NCBI RefSeq assembly: GCF_020740795.1
Contig: NC_067290.1
Location: forward strand, 15,420,001-15,484,000
Length of the DNA: 64,000 nucleotides
Direction: 5' to 3'
Origin: Apus apus
Lineage: Eukaryota; Chordata; Aves; Apodiformes; Apodidae
The translations under genes and the position numbers were made by a program. Position 1 is the stretch's first letter; the number at the start of each line of letters is the position of its first letter. The notes beneath the pieces are model-generated. The model had not been told where the DNA came from. It searched no databases and saw nothing but the letters and a program-made list of their open reading frames with translations. This document shows, piece after piece, positions 33,477 to 48,400 of the stretch.

Positions 33477-36400
33477 GTGCGCGCGGCCGCCCCTCCCCCC
33501 GCGCTCCCGCCGCGCCGGGGGCTGCCCAGGCCGCGGCCCCGGGCCCGGGAGGTCCTGGGGGGGGTCCGGGGGGTTCTGGGGCTTCCCCCCCGGCCGCGGG
33601 GAGGGTCCCTCCCCCGGGGCGGCGAGCGGGCGGGTTCCCGGGTTCCCGGCGGGAGTTGTGAGGAGAAGCAGCCGCGTCCCCCGCCTGTGCCGGGCGCGGC
33701 GGCGGGAGCAGCGCTCGGGGCGCTCGGCCTCGCTGCGGGGCCCGGGGGCTGCGGGGCCCGGGGGCTGCGGGGCCCGGGGCTGCGGGGCCCGGGGCTGCGG
33801 GGCCCGGGGGCTGCGGGGCCCGGGGCTGCGGGGCCGGGCTGGGCCCGGGGCTGGGCCCGTCACCCCCTCCCTCCGCTGCCCCGGCGGCCTCGGGTTGGTG
33901 GTTCTGTTTTAAATGAAGAAAAAAGTCAAATAGAGTCAGCGCTTCGTTACCGGCGAACAGTAACAATTAAATGAAGCTGCGTCTAATCGAGCAGGTTCCG
34001 TGTCAGCTCAAGGAGCAGGTGTCGGTTTGGCTGCTGTCAGTGTGTTCCTGCTCCACTCCTGTGCCCGTCATTGACTCGGTGTTTGGGGATCAGGGTTTTG
34101 GCTGCTCGTGTCCCTCGAAAGGAGTTTAGTCTTCTTCTAAAAAGTACTTGCGACTGGTTTTTTTTTGGTATTTTATATTTAAATAGTACGAACTTGCCAC
34201 AGAGAGTCCTTCATACTTCATAGATCTAAAAGCAGTGAAGCCAAAATGACAAAGTTTAGGCTTTATGTGGGAGAAAAATCTGCAATAAGACTTGAATCCT
34301 GAAAATCGTATGTTTTTTTTCTAATAATGGCTAAATATCTGTCTGAAAACACCGGATTCTTCTGATGTCTGTTTTCTGGATTAGAAGCATAAACTAGATG
34401 TAAAAAATATTAACATACCAGGTCTGAGAAAATGCTGGAAATCTTACGGTGCTCTCCAGATGTTAGCAGAGGCACTCCTGTGGCTGTTGTTTCCTCCTCT
34501 CTTCAATGTGACATCTTTTTTTGAAAGATATTTTTGCTGCAAGAAGAAAGTGCATGGTTTTGTTTGTCCCCTGTCTAAATCTTAGCTTTGAAAAAGACAG
34601 TCTAAAAAGTACTCAGTCACTGAATGATAGGAGTCAGAACAAGTAATGGAGTAATAGTGATGTAATTGTGATATCTTTAAAGACCTGGGAAGTGAGGAAG
34701 TTTGCCAGAGGCTCAGAAATAGTTGCTGAGAGCATCAGTTCTCTTTTTTTTTTTTTTTTTAACAAGATGTCAGAACTTGAAGAAAGAGTAAAAGTGAAAT
34801 AGATACAATTTTTCCTGTACAGACGTTTTGAACTGGTAAAGCTTCTGTCTCACCACTTTGTGCCTGCAGATGGGTGAACTCTTGTAAAATTGTAGCCTAT
34901 AAAATACTGTTGAGATGTTAATTGTTACTTTGTGCCTCTCACAAACAGGACATACTTGTATGATTAATCATCGTTCTTGTGATCTGGTGTCAAGTTATTC
35001 TCAGGTTTGTGTGAACAGAACAGCAGCTTAACTAAGGCAGTGAGTTTCATGTTAACTGTCCTTGCTTCACTCTGTATCTCGCCAGTTAATGGTTTTTTGT
35101 GCATAAATGCTTGTGGAAGGGCCAGTGATTTGGTTGTGGCAAAGGAGACGTGAATGGATGCTCAGATACAAGTGCTGGGGTTGTAAGTGAGAGGCCAGGG
35201 TGGAACTGTGTGCTTCTTGTTCCCATGTTCTCTTTTTTGATACGTAGTGGTGTTGTGGAATGTTGGGAGGAAGCTTGTCCCGACCTTCGTAGGTCTGAAC
35301 ATTTCTTCCTTGCTTCTTCAGGAAGATCTAAGAAGTTTTAAAAAACAAAGCAACAAAATAAAATAAAAAATGCCTCTGTCCTTCTGGAGAAGAGGGCATG
35401 AGTGTCTTTGCCTTTTATGAGGTGAGACCCAGGGAGTTTTGTTTCATTGTCTGCCCTCTGGACACTCTTTGAAGCACTGAGAACAGGTTGATGTATCAAG
35501 CACAGGGTGTTTGGGTGGGGATGAGCAGGCAGCCTGGATGGACACTCTTGTTCTTGGTTGTGTGGAGTGTGTCTGGATTGAGGATGAAGGGTAGGAGGGA
35601 CAAGGTGTGTGTCATCAGCTCATGGTGCTTGCCTGTGTTTAGGGCTATGCTGACTTACTAGATTAGCTCCATTGCCTGTATCTTTCCCTTTAAGACAGGA
35701 ACGCAACGCACTGTTAATCCAGAGTTAGTACAGTACCAAAATTAAAAACTTGGTCATAGAAGAGTCACATGCCCAACACAAAGCTCTGCTAGTGATGAGC
35801 TGATAAGCCCTGGAGACGCAGGCAACACGCAGACATTTTTTCCAGCACCTTTGAATGATGATGTGTAGACCAAGGTTTGCCAGACAGTCAGACGTTGGCA
35901 TTCTGTGGAACGTGTTCTGTTGTGGAGGTGAAAACATTGTAAAGTGCTGCTTGAGGTGTTGGTTCCTCTTACCAGGTATGAATCCTGCAGAGTTGTGGGA
36001 GTGTGGGAGTCTCCCTGCGCTCCTGCGGGACACCCTACTGAAATGAGTGGCAGAAATCAGTGCATCCCTGCTCCTGATTCATGCAGTTAAGAGAGAACTT
36101 AGGCAGGGCTTGGTCTAGTAGTCAGCACATCTCTTCTTACAGTGATAGTTTTACAGAGTTACTTTAATTAGTTCTCCCGCACTTAGAAAGTGATCTGATG
36201 AATAAAGATGGAATGTCTGCGGAGCATTTCCAGTTACCTTTGTTATCTCTGGAGCTCCATGCTCGTGTGCTTGTTTGGTGCATACCCAACCTGCGGCTTT
36301 CACGGTGTTTTCAAGTTTCAGTTCTGATGAATCTAAAATTCTGGAAGACATACAATATTATGGTTCAAATCTCTCTGTTGATAAAGTGTTACCTGTTGGT

Positions 36401-39400
36401 TTAATTGCAGCTGTGATTAAGTGAATCCAAATTGAAATGGAATTGTGGTAAAAAAAGCCTTTGTGTAGCCTTCAGCCTGCTGAAACAGTAGAAAATGAGC
36501 AAAGGCAGTTTTTCTACCTCATGATTTTAGTGAGAAATACAACTGGCAAATCCATTTGGTTCCTGAAGACAGTGCTTGAGAAAGATCACTTCGAAGTACA
36601 TAAAAGCTGCTGGTTCATCCAGGCATCGTTGGTTGCAATTTTGTATAGTTGATTGAATCATAGTATCCTCCTCAAGTAACTTGCTTGCCACCCCTCACTC
36701 TATTTAGAGAATTGTCTGGTTGCTCGTTCTAGATGACAACTTAAGAGATGCATGAAGTGCTGCAGTACAGATACAGCTCTACAAAACCCCAACCAAGAGC
36801 TGTCACAGCCAGCCAGGCAGTTTAGAAAGGATGCTTCCTACTCCCACCATTTTTATTGGAGTGCTGCTCCTTCCACATTGAATTTGGCTTCTGATTCAAA
36901 TAGAGGGCTAACCTTGCTCTTGAGCAGTAGAGAGAGTTCAGAGGAACTGCTGTAGAACACTTCTCTTGCACCTGTTCAAGCTTCCTGAGGTGGAGATAGC
37001 TAGTTCTCTGAAGTGGGCTGGAAAATCCTGATTTGTAGTTCTGGGTTTTAATCCCTTGTTTGCTCTTACAGAGACACTTAACACTTCATTTCAAATGTCT
37101 TCAGCATATGTTTATAGAAAGTAGTGTTGAAACATGTGCTTGCAATTTCCAGTTTCTGCTTTATGAGATAAAGTGGGTACATTCCTCCCGTGTGTCACTG
37201 CTGTTGGTTTCTACCTTTTTTTTTTTTTTTTTTTTTCCTTTTTGCAGGATGGGATAGTATTGTAACCAAGTGCCTAATCTAAAAATAGATTTGAACATTA
37301 AGCTTGTGTTTCAGTGTGACTACTGAGAGGTGGTACAAGAAAAGTGTGGTTTTTTTCTTCCCCAGGTCTTTTTTCATTCAGTGAGATGGTCTGGAGGAAC
37401 CTTGGTGTGTGTTTGCAAAAGGTTGTAGTTTGGATCTTCAGGTTCCTTGGATGTTAGTAACAATCTACTACTTGTCTTGGAGCACTTGCAGTTCCAACAG
37501 ATATCCTTGGGTTTTCGTATGGGATGTAGTTAGTAAATGTGTAAACCATCTCCAGAGCATATGTAAGTTCATGAAATAGAAAAGGGGGAGGGAGGGTAGA
37601 TGGAGGAGCTAAAAGAAACAGAGCTAAGGAGACTGGGTGAGGAAGTCAAGTCCGATAATCAGACTTGAAGAAGGTTCCTGAAGTTGATGCCTGTAGCAAG
37701 TGAATAATACCTGGCTCTTCTCTGTGATTTTTTTTTTTTTTTTTTTCCACCTTCAAGGATAGTAGATATCAGTGTGCTGCTAATGGCATCCTTCCTGATC
37801 CTTGTTTTGACTTTGTAGGGAACTGTAGAGAGCAAAGGTTGCTAGGAGAGAGAAAGGTGCCTTGTGTTTTAACAGTAGTCTGGTTTCGTGGTATCGGTAG
37901 CTGCTTCTGCTGGCAGCTGCATTATGGTGGCTGCAAAGTGTGTGAAGAAGGACACTTTCTGCAGATGGGGAGATGGATTTGGTTTTGGTTTTTGGAAGAA
38001 AATAATTCTACCTATGAGGGGTGCTTCAGGTCACATCAGGCTAGATAATTGTTCTTAATAATTCTTTTACAACATTACATTGTTTTCCTGTGGTTGGCTG
38101 GTTCATTTGTTTTTAAGAATAATGACAAATTATTCTTACTGGGAAATTTTGTCATAATAAACATACTTTGAGAGAGGACCATTAACTAGATGGTATGTTT
38201 AGACACAGGTGTTTGCCGAAGGAGTGAAAAGCTCATGGTCAGAATTACTAGTTAGCTGCAGCTTTTCTATTTGGTCTTGTTTGGCAGAAAGGGAGTGATG
38301 CTGATCGTTTATTGCTGCTTTGTTGAGAGAATCTTCTTGAGGCACTTTTCCTGTTGGTTTCATTTTTTGTATCCCTGAGGAGAGTATTCTGTTTAAATTC
38401 CAAACCTGTGCTAATTCTTATGGATGGATTTCATGCTCTGGATATATCCAAACGATTCACCAAGGCCATGTGATGTCATATAGGGAGGAGTTTTGCATCT
38501 GGTTCTGAAAAATTTTCTGGAGAAAGCAGAACTTATATGTGAATGAGCTGGACTGGGATCCCAGCATGCACCGTAATGGGGATTAAGGGCCCTTAAAACC
38601 TCTCTTTGCCTTTTTGGGTAGCTTGTAGGGATTCTTTGACCTGGTTTCTCCAGCATTCTGTTCTTTCAGGGATACACATATCTAAACATTGTCTAGCAAA
38701 AAACCCACACCTGCACAGCCTTTCCCTACTTAGAACAAGAACAATAAAACAGAATGATGACTAAACATAACATAGTGCTTTGCTCCTTCTTTCCTAGTTG
38801 TGACTATTTGTTTTAATTTAAAAAAGAAAAGCAAGTAGAGTAGCTTCTGCCCAAATTTACTTAAGCAAACAGCCATAAAAACCAGTGTAAAAGCCAAGTA
38901 TGTGATCAGGGTGTGTCTTCAGTGGAAAAGAGAGGAGGAGATGTGTGCCTTGCTGTAAATAACAATTAAGTTTTTAGGAACAGGAGGCAACCACCAGTTT
39001 GAGTTGGCATTTGACACCCTTTGTGGCACCTGTATTGAAACTGTACGTTTCTTTGTGTTAACCTGGTATTTAAATACTCATCTATGGTCACTGAAAAAAA
39101 AAAAAAAGAAAAAAAAAAGGAAGACAGTTTAGTATTTGTATTTGGTTCCTTGGCTAAACTGGTACAACTGCAACTGGAGATGTCATAACTAATTGGACTA
39201 ACTCTACTTGACTACAATCTACAAAGCGTTTACTGTAAATGAAGATTTAAAAGTTGGAAGCACTTCCAGTTCTGTGGATTAGCTGCAAAGCTTTTTTTGT
39301 CCCAAAAAAGTCAGCAGCTTGAGTCAACATCTATGTAGAATTTTAATTGCATATTGGGATTTCAATTCCATATTGCACTAGTAGAGTTAAATTTACTTTT

Positions 39401-42400
39401 TCCTTGGCTTTACTGGGTTTCTGCGCTGAAAAGATGCTCTGATGCTGTGCAGAGTAGTAGGATCTCCCATGAAGTGAAAGGGAAGGTGGTACTGGATAGC
39501 AAGGCTGAATGTAGAGAGGAGAAAGAACAGAAAGGCAGCAATGAAAGCTTTTCCAATCCTATTAGTGCCATAGGTTCTGTAGATGCAGATGGGAAAATGT
39601 AGCGTGTGTGGAAGAAGATGGGAGACAGAAGCACTGAAAAGCATCAGTCTAGTTCTCTCCTGTAATAAGACAATGATATTTGAACTGTAGCATCAGCATC
39701 ACCACTCTCCTTCTCCCCCACAGAATACATATTTTCAGAGGTGTCTTTTTATTCTGCTAATAATGGAATGTTGGAACAGTCTTGTCCTCAGGCGACTTTC
39801 TTTGGCAATTCAAGCTTCACTGTATTCTTTTTTTTCCCCTCATTTTTGAGTGACTGAAGGCTGTATGCAATGAAAATGTAAAACAAATCCCAGTTTTGCA
39901 GACAAGCTTCGGAGCTAGTTAGCCTTGATTTAAAAAAAAAATAAATATATATATATATAATTTTTTTTTTTCTCTTTGGGTTATGTGCTAGTTTAATAGT
40001 TGATTAGATCAAGTCATTATCTAAAACGTATTTTTTATGTAAGTGTTTTTAAATGCAGGGATGGTAGGGTTCCAGAAGCTACACTTTGCCTTTTCTGTGC
40101 TGCACGTGGATCTTGCCTCAGTTGACAGTAGCACTGGGTGGGTTGTTTTGGTGGAAGTATCTTGGCTGACCCATAAGCTAGATAGGACTGGTCAGTCTGT
40201 TAGCCTTTTTTGTTCACTTCTTTGGTTCTTTCCTCCCTTCCAGCCTTTCACTGGGCATCTTTGCCTCAGTGAATCATTTCTGAGGTAGGCCATAACTCTA
40301 TTCTGGCCTCCCAGTTTGCTCAGGAAGAATAGAGGCACTGCATTTGATGGGACAGTTGCCCAAGACTTGCTTAGGTTTCTTCTAGCTGGGGTGTTCAGGA
40401 TGCGTGGAATTATTGTTCTGGCTCTCCTCTGTATTACTTCATTCTAATCCCTCTTTCTGTTTGACTTCTCATTTCCTCCCCTCCCTATTAGTATTTTCCT
40501 GAAACGCCTTGTTTCCCAACGCAGCAGCAGGTGACTAGGCAGCCTAATGCTGAAGTGTACATTGCTGAGAGGTGGAGGGCTAGCACAGTTTGAGGGAAGG
40601 AAGCCTAGTATGTGATTCCTGTTCTTGTTGGTGTAATTCAGCTGCTTGACAGAGGGATGAGGTACTTGTTAAACTGTTAAAAGTTAAGGACCAGTTTTTT
40701 CTTGCTTGTTTTTAACAGTCAGGGGGTCAGGGACATCTACCCTGTTACTTAGACTGTAGTCATGTGTGCTGAGCTGCAGTCAATAGGTCTTTTAATTCTG
40801 TTCTCTCCCTGGTATGTGTTCCCATGTGGGTGTATCTCTTGATACCATTTCAGGTGCCATGACTAGGTGGCTTAGCTGAAGGGCAAACATTTCCTTCTCA
40901 TTCATGGCTAGTGCAATCATTAAATTCTCTTGGAATCGGTGCCACCTGCATATTGCAAGGTTATACAAAGCTTAGCTATAAAGTGAAACCTGAATTAGTG
41001 CCTAATTATCATGGGAATCTAGACCATCAGCAAGCAGGAGAAAAAGTGGAATGAGAACCTGAAGTCTGATGCAAACTGTAAGCTCAGTGCTAAAGAAAAA
41101 AAGTATGGTAGTGGTGTTTGCTTCCAAGTAATGGTTTAAGGCACTGAATGGTGTCAAGCCAGGTGCTGTGCCAGAAATTCTTTATTCATGGAGAGAAATA
41201 AAAGGATTGTTCTTAAGAGATTCCTATGCTAAATAAAAGAGTATTGTTCAGATTTTTGAATGCTTCCTTGCACTTTGTGTGAGCAATTGCTAAACTTCCT
41301 CTGTACTGGCAGGAAGTGTCGCTTTCCTCACTTTGTTTTGGGCAATCTTAACCACCTTAGACAGCACAGAACAGGGTTGGAAAACAACATGTGAACACAG
41401 AATTACTGTGTGTACTTCATTAAAAAGTGCTGATTTTTCCAGTGCTTAGTGTTTTTTCATCTCCCACATCCCTCCCATAGCACAACATGCTGACACCCGG
41501 GATGAGGAGACCTTTAGAAACAGCCTGAGTACCCTAAAGGTAAGCTTTGCAGTGCTGGGAACATTTTTGCTGAGTTTTGTTAGTTCTCAGAAGAAGGAAC
41601 CTCTGTGCAGCTCTCTTCTCTGAGATGTGAAGATGACACCTCTTTGTCCATTTGCCTTCTTCCCAGAGATTGCATTTTCTGAATAGAAACCCATTGTTTT
41701 TTGTTTAACTCCCTCAGTCTAGAGTTGGAATTGAAGGGTTTGTGGAATGTAAATTTGAAATAAAAAATGTCTGAATAATTGTTTTAGTTGGCATATACTG
41801 TGTGCAGCTCCAATCTGCTACTGCAGAAATAACTTCGTGTCAGCAAAATAGTTCCACAGTTTGTATTTAGTAGCACTGAAGCTGTCATTAATGAGTATTT
41901 GCATATCACTGCATTCAAGTAGGGCTGGAATGGCAGTTTGGTGTAATTTAACCCCTCTCCCTCCCTTTGGTTGAAATCTAGATAGAAGGGACTGTTTGTA
42001 GGTGTCACTGGTGTACACGGTTGTGAATTCACTATGATTAGGCTGTGTTGAGTAACTGCAATGGTGGTAGCAGGTCTGGCACACCTAGAGCTGTGTTTGG
42101 TAAGTTCTTGATAGCTCTTTAGGTTCAGCAAAAGACAATGAGTTAAACAACCAGGTTTTACTGTATAAAGAAATAAAGGCACTTTCCAGGCCCCATTCTC
42201 TCTAGAAACAGTTCATGTCTTCATCTCCTTAGGTAGCAGTTGGTCATGTTGTGTGTGATTGGTTGCAACAAAGAGTATAGCAATAATTGTAGGGAAAGGT
42301 TTGTTACCCATCTTTGGGAGTGTTTTCCCCCATGTTGTTTATGATTGGAAGCTCTTGAGTTTTATATGGACAACTTAAAACCATATATGGACACCTTTAA

Positions 42401-45400
42401 ACTGGGTTTTCTTGTTCTGCCTGTGCATTACATGCCTTTTCAAAATAAATGTATTGACAACAGAGTAGAGCAGACAGGTAACTTTGTGATGCAAAATTAT
42501 GTACAGTGCTTACAAAATTACTGGTATTTGGATACCACTGTTTATGAGACTGTGGAGTGAAGAGGATGAGGGGAACTTTTGGAACTTAAAAAGTTGCTTC
42601 TCAAAGTACCTTGGTTTCTACCAGTAGATCTTGCATATATGAACACAAGTTGGTAATCAGCTAGATAAAATCTTTTCTAGTCATACTGGGCAGTTGCAGA
42701 ACTAGATGTCAGAGTAACGCTTTGCCTCTAGACAAAAACAGTTAATACGTGCTGTTTAGAATAATAATAGAGTAATAACAAATGACGTGAACCTGCTTAT
42801 TTGGAAAAGCAGAAGCTGAAGCGATGTTTCCCAGGCTTTGTGTTTGGACAGGCTCATTCTTCATACTGTCATACAGAAGCTTATTGTAAAAGTCTGTGAG
42901 CTGGGTGGTACCAGCAGAATAAGACACTTCTTTCTGTACTTCCAAACAATTTTACTAGCATTTGAGCTTGTTTTTATACCAGTTTTCCTTTCTACACTGG
43001 TTCCAGCTTGTAGATTTTGTTAATAATGTAGCAAGAGATGGAACCTTTAAAAACCTTAGTGATGCAAACGAGCTTTTTTTTTCCTGAAGGGGAACATCAA
43101 GATTACAGATTTGCCTCAATTGTTTTTAACTTGTGAAAACTCTCTAGCTAGTGAGGCCTGCATGCTAGCTTTATCTTATGACAGTGAAATTTAGAAGACA
43201 TTTTTGGAAAATATAAGGCCAATATCAAACATCAAGCTGTGAAGAAATAAATGCAAGCTTTTATCTTGGTTTCATAACGCTGCTGCCTAATCCAAAGTAC
43301 CTGGATTGATGCCAGTCATATTTTGGCCTCAACTAACAAAGATTACTTTGGTTTTGGATTTCACTAAGTGAGATTAAAATAATAGCTGTAGTAACTGCTT
43401 TGGAGAAGAAAAATTCTTGCAGATAACCTCCCTGGGGACTAAACCAGCAGACTACTTTCCCCAAGATACATTAGGACATGTGTGTGCAGGCTTCCCCATG
43501 GTTCTGTGATGCCAGTGACTTATTTGAGGCCATTTTTGCAGCCCCTCCCACAGCTTCATCTCCTTGTTGGCAACCATTAACTTCCAGTTATTATTTAACC
43601 CAAACAATTGTTTGGTGATAGGGTGCTGAAGAAGCGTTTGCCTTTCTTGGTGAGACCATGAAGTTAAGGCTGGAGTCTCAAAATGCTGTGACTTTAGATA
43701 GTGCTTTTCCAGAACATAGGCTCCTGATGACATCATCTCGGGAGCTGAGCAACTGTGAATGTGTTTTGAGAGACACAAGTTTCAGTATTCTTGTTGCTCT
43801 CCTTTATTTTGAGTTTCCTGTAACTATTGGAAATGTTTTTTTGTTGCAGCCCTAGTATGGTCCTGGTTGCCAGTAAGAATGTTGTTTGTTCGTTAGCTGT
43901 GCCCAAACTGCAGCACTCTCATGTGAGTCTCACTTCAGTTCTTTACTTGGAGAGTAACAGCAGTCATGTTTGATATTCTGATGTTGTGGGGTTTTCTTAG
44001 TTTTTTGTCACTAACTGGATACTGAACATGCTTGCAGACAAGAGGCTGCCCAATTAAAAAACCAACAAAAACCAGACAGAATTCTTCTTTTGAATTAACT
44101 ATTTTTCTAGTTTGTCTTGCTTCTTCAAAAGATGTGAAGCCTCCTAGTGTTTCATGTGTTACATGTGTCTACTACCTCCATACATTGTTTCTTTGTTTTT
44201 TTTCTGTTTGATTTTGCAGCATGGGTTTTTTTTCATATTTTTTTTCTGTATGGGACTATTATCCAGTGAACTAAGCATTTTGGTGGTCATAGTGGATTGA
44301 TGGAAGTGGTGTTAAGCAGTGGAAGGGCCTGCAGACGTGCATGTAGAGAATTAAATTTAGGGAGCATTAGGTTCTAGTTGATCCTGATTCTCAAAGTGCT
44401 AAGGAGTGGTGACAACTTCTGAAGAAATCTGTTCTCTTCTGGATTTGGGCCATTCTTTTGCATGCAGATAAGTTTGTTACATCTTTGATGTTCAAACTGT
44501 AAATATATATATAAAAAATCAAAGGCATTTAAGCTAACTGACAAAAAACCTCATGGCAACAACCACCCACAGTATTTCCAAGTAAAGGATCAGTCGAGTG
44601 AATCAGTAAAGCAGTAGCATGAAAAATGTGGGCTAGTATTTCAGTGGTGAGAATTCTGAAGTAGGTGGCTTTTTTCTTTTTCACACTGGTCATCTAATGA
44701 CCTTACTGAGGCACAGTGTGGACTGACTGGTTGAAGGGCAGCTGTGACTGTTTTGTTTGAGTATTGCTCTGTTTCCTTTTGACATCTTTAGACAAGCACT
44801 GTGTTATTCTGCCATTTTGGTCATTTTATCTTAGCAGCCTCTTCAGGAATGATTTGGTGATGAACAAACACCACAGAGAGTCCTGTGAGAGCAATTGGAT
44901 TTTCCAGAGTGGTGGTTGGAAGTTTGTTGGCTGGGAACTGATTAATAGATAAATATCTACAACACCCTTGAACTACAGACTCAAGTTTCTGAACTGGTTA
45001 GAAGAGATGATCAGATCACTCCACTGCTGATCCACTCATCCAAACAGTCGAAACTCTGTAAAAATAAGTCTGTCACCCAGCAATCTTGTCAAATCCAAGT
45101 GATTATAATTAGCTTCTAACTGTAACACTCATTCTATTTAGGTCATACAGGGCAAGTTGAATAAAAATCCAGCCAAGTATCCTTGTTACCTGAGAGTGTT
45201 TTCCACATCTAGGTGAACTGTGAGACTTACTCTGACTCGAGACTTTTTAGATATTGAAGGGGCTGATTCTAGGTTTCACTGGCAATGCCTGAATCTTGTT
45301 AATTTTGGATTACACATTGTCAGCTGCTTTGCTTTTCTCCTCTTTCACTTTCTCTTGGTGGTGGTACTTAAAGAGAACTGCAGCTCTTTCCTACTCAGCA

Positions 45401-48400
45401 TTGTCCAGAGACCGCTCTGAAACATGGAGTATGTCTGGTGCTGTTGTACCATGGGAGGTTTTTTAATGGCAATTAGTTTGCAAGGGAAAAAGAATCCATA
45501 AACCTGAACTGCAGCTCTGCCATTCTGTCTGCAACCTGAGTGTTGGTACTTTTTGGGTAGTGCTTGAGATAGAATGTAATGCTTCTCAGTGTGTTTAGGA
45601 ATGATTCAGAAAGTAGCTGTTCCCTCTTCCTACTGTGGTGCCCAGTTCTTTTGATCCACATCTTGGCTGAATAGGCTGAAGTACCTCACTGAGACTAAAT
45701 ACCTTGAGGATTGGCTATTTAGACTTGACTAATCTGAGGCAGGGCTACGTGGAACCTTGCCTGATAAGGCTGCAGGTTCCTTAATGTTATGTCAAAATTT
45801 GATTTTCGTATAAAAAGTCTATTAACCAAGTGTCACAGTTAATTACAGCAAGATTTCATTGAGATAAAGATAATTCAGGTGACTTCTGTGGTGAAAGACA
45901 TTCTTCTAATAGGCTTAAGGAGAAGGGCCTGATTCACTTAGGACATCTACAAAACATTTTTATCTGAACTTTCAAAAATAAAGGCTGAGGATGTTTTTAG
46001 AATTTGTGTGCTTTGTAAATATGGAAGTCTTTTAATTGTTACAAAATTTGATAGAAATTGTAAAAATGACAAAAATAGTGCTGTTTTGTCTTTTTAAGGT
46101 AGAATATTCAGAAACCTGCTTCAATTGTCCCTGTGTTCCATGTTTACTTTTTGGAAGTAAGAAGTAGCAGGATTTAGTGTCTGGAAGTAGAGCTGTGAAG
46201 CTGTTCCTGGTAACTGCTACGTGCCTGCTTCATACCCTAATTCTGTGCTGATATTGTAAGCAGATGACATATAAGTGGGTCTTGCTTAGACCTCTGGCTC
46301 AAAAATGATAGGGTGCCTTTCTGGTTTTTGTTTGATATACTGTGTTTTACCAGGTTTTCAGACCTGTAAGCTAAGGGAGTATTTCCCCAGTTACACTTGG
46401 TTCCTGGAAGTGCAGAGTGGCTGCCTTAGTAAAGTGATGGCAAATCTGGGAACAGACATTGATGTATTTGATTTCAAGTTGAGTCAAATAACCATGTAAA
46501 ATGCCTATTTTGCTTTTCTTTTTTTCCCCACTTCCATTTCTCAGATGGGGTAGATTGGGGAATCAGACAGTTGTGCTGTTCAGAAGTGATGATGTACACT
46601 AATCATATTCTTATCTCTCCTTAGCGCTGTGTGGTGCTGCGGTTCTTGAAGTCCCCCCCAAACCAGAATAAGGTAAGAATCAACCTGTGCTGTTGGTAAA
46701 AGCCCCAGGGTAAGCTAATAACCAGTCTGAAGAGAGAGAGGAAACCCGTGAAAGAACGGTGACTGACAGGAGTAAGACCAAGGGGATGTGCCTGTCTCTC
46801 AGAAGTTTTGGCAGCTGGAGGAAGTCTGAGGTCCTCTTATGTAACTCAGGTGATATGCCTGCGGATACTGAGACCTTTGTGCAGGAGAGATGTTCAGGCT
46901 GCAGTGTAAGAGGTGTGGCTGCTGTAGGGACAGCTGGGGCAGCAGAGACAGTGTCAATGTTGCACAGCAACCTACTGGAGTGGGGCTGTGCTGAGGGAGA
47001 AATGACATCTTTATGGGCTGTAGCTACGTGGGACAGAAGAGGAACGGGGCTGGCATCATGATAAAGGCCTGTTGTTGACTGCCTGCTCTGCAGCTAACAA
47101 GCTGTGGATGAAATATTCACAGAACAGCCTTTGTGAGTGAGTGGTTTTAGTGTCCTGTTGCAAAAAGAACAAGGTGGGACACAGTCTGCCTGCTTCTAGG
47201 ACTGTGGCAGAAGGTTTTTCTGCTTGAGAAGGAGCTACAGTGAGTTACCTTAGATTTGCTTTAACAGGGATAAAGTTGATCAAGAGTCAAAGGTGGAAGG
47301 TGAAAGTGAAGTGTAAACACAGTGCTCCAAGGGGAAAGGTTCCAGTTCTGCCATTTCCTCAAGGTTGTGGGGAGTCTTTAGGCTGTGTTACCTGAGAGAT
47401 CCAGGGAATGGGTTGATCCAGGGCAGGTTCTGAGGCACAGCTTTTGAGGCTCAGTGGCACTGTTGTGATGAGAGAGAAGTATAAAAAGCATCATGGCTGT
47501 TCTGAGAGCTGGGGGGACTCCTTAATTTAGGAAAAAAGAAAAAGGATGAATGTAAATGTATAGGAAGGGTATTTTGCTCTAAATCAAGAAGATGAATGTG
47601 AAATGTGTTCAGTTTAACAAGGGACAGAAGAGGAGAAGTTTCTGAAGTAGATCAGAGGAAATCAGAAGAAGGTAAAATCCATTATCACAGTGTTTACATG
47701 AGTTATTTGATGGCCTTTGTGCTACTGTTTGGCTTGAAAAAAAAAGTCTGGTAAAACTAAGGTGTGTTTCAAATAAGTTTTGATCTACTGTAGTGGCAGG
47801 ATTTCAAAAATATGTCCTGTAGTCCTATAGTAGTCCAAGATAACAATATCTGGAGCTTTTTGAGAAGAGGGAAAGAACCCAGTGGGTTGGAAGAAAAGAA
47901 AGCAGTGTCTGTCTCAATGTGTAACGTAGCAGAGAGAATTAGTTCAAGTAAAAAAAGTCTATTGCCATTTATTTCAGAAAACAAAGCACTGAGTTCAAGC
48001 CTTTTTTTTTTTTTTTTTTTTTTTTTTAAAGTCCAAAGAGATTGTTGCACTGTAATTGTTTTTTAAAAATCAACATAGTATGAGAGAGTCACACAGGAAG
48101 CCAGGAAGTGACTCTTCAGTTACCCACCGCAGTGCCAAGCTGATAACAATTCCGAGGGCTGCTCTGGCACGGGTGGGGTGTTTTGGATGGGGATAGCAAA
48201 ACACAAGTTAAAAAAATAATCCTGGACATGATGTTCTGTTAGTATTTGAACACTGCTCAGTTTCTTGGATGTTTTTATCCCTGCATAAACAGATTAATGC
48301 AATTGCTCAGAGCCCAACCAAGCAGCAGAGAGATGGCAATAGGTATTTCTGTGGGCTGATGCTGATGAAACACTGAGAGTTTGGGCTTCAGAGCTGTTAG

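Larger units (their letters stand above)
32945..33860 (+). promoter_or_regulatory. IPPK CpG-island promoter
   Basis: A CpG island begins abruptly near 32.95 kb and covers exon 1. Two ETS/GABPA-type sites, ACTTCCGG at 33277-33284 and GCTTCCGG at 33302-33309, lie between GC boxes. GCGATGGCGGC at 33224-33234 resembles a YY1 site. No TATA box is seen. Such ETS/YY1 sites usually sit close to the start of transcription, suggesting initiation around 33.2-33.35 kb. Confidence 0.7.

Noticed and set aside
41784-42182. 132-codon minus-strand open frame in IPPK intron 1
   Set aside because: No family resemblance, no CpG promoter or splice signals of its own, and overlapping chance frames on the same strand.
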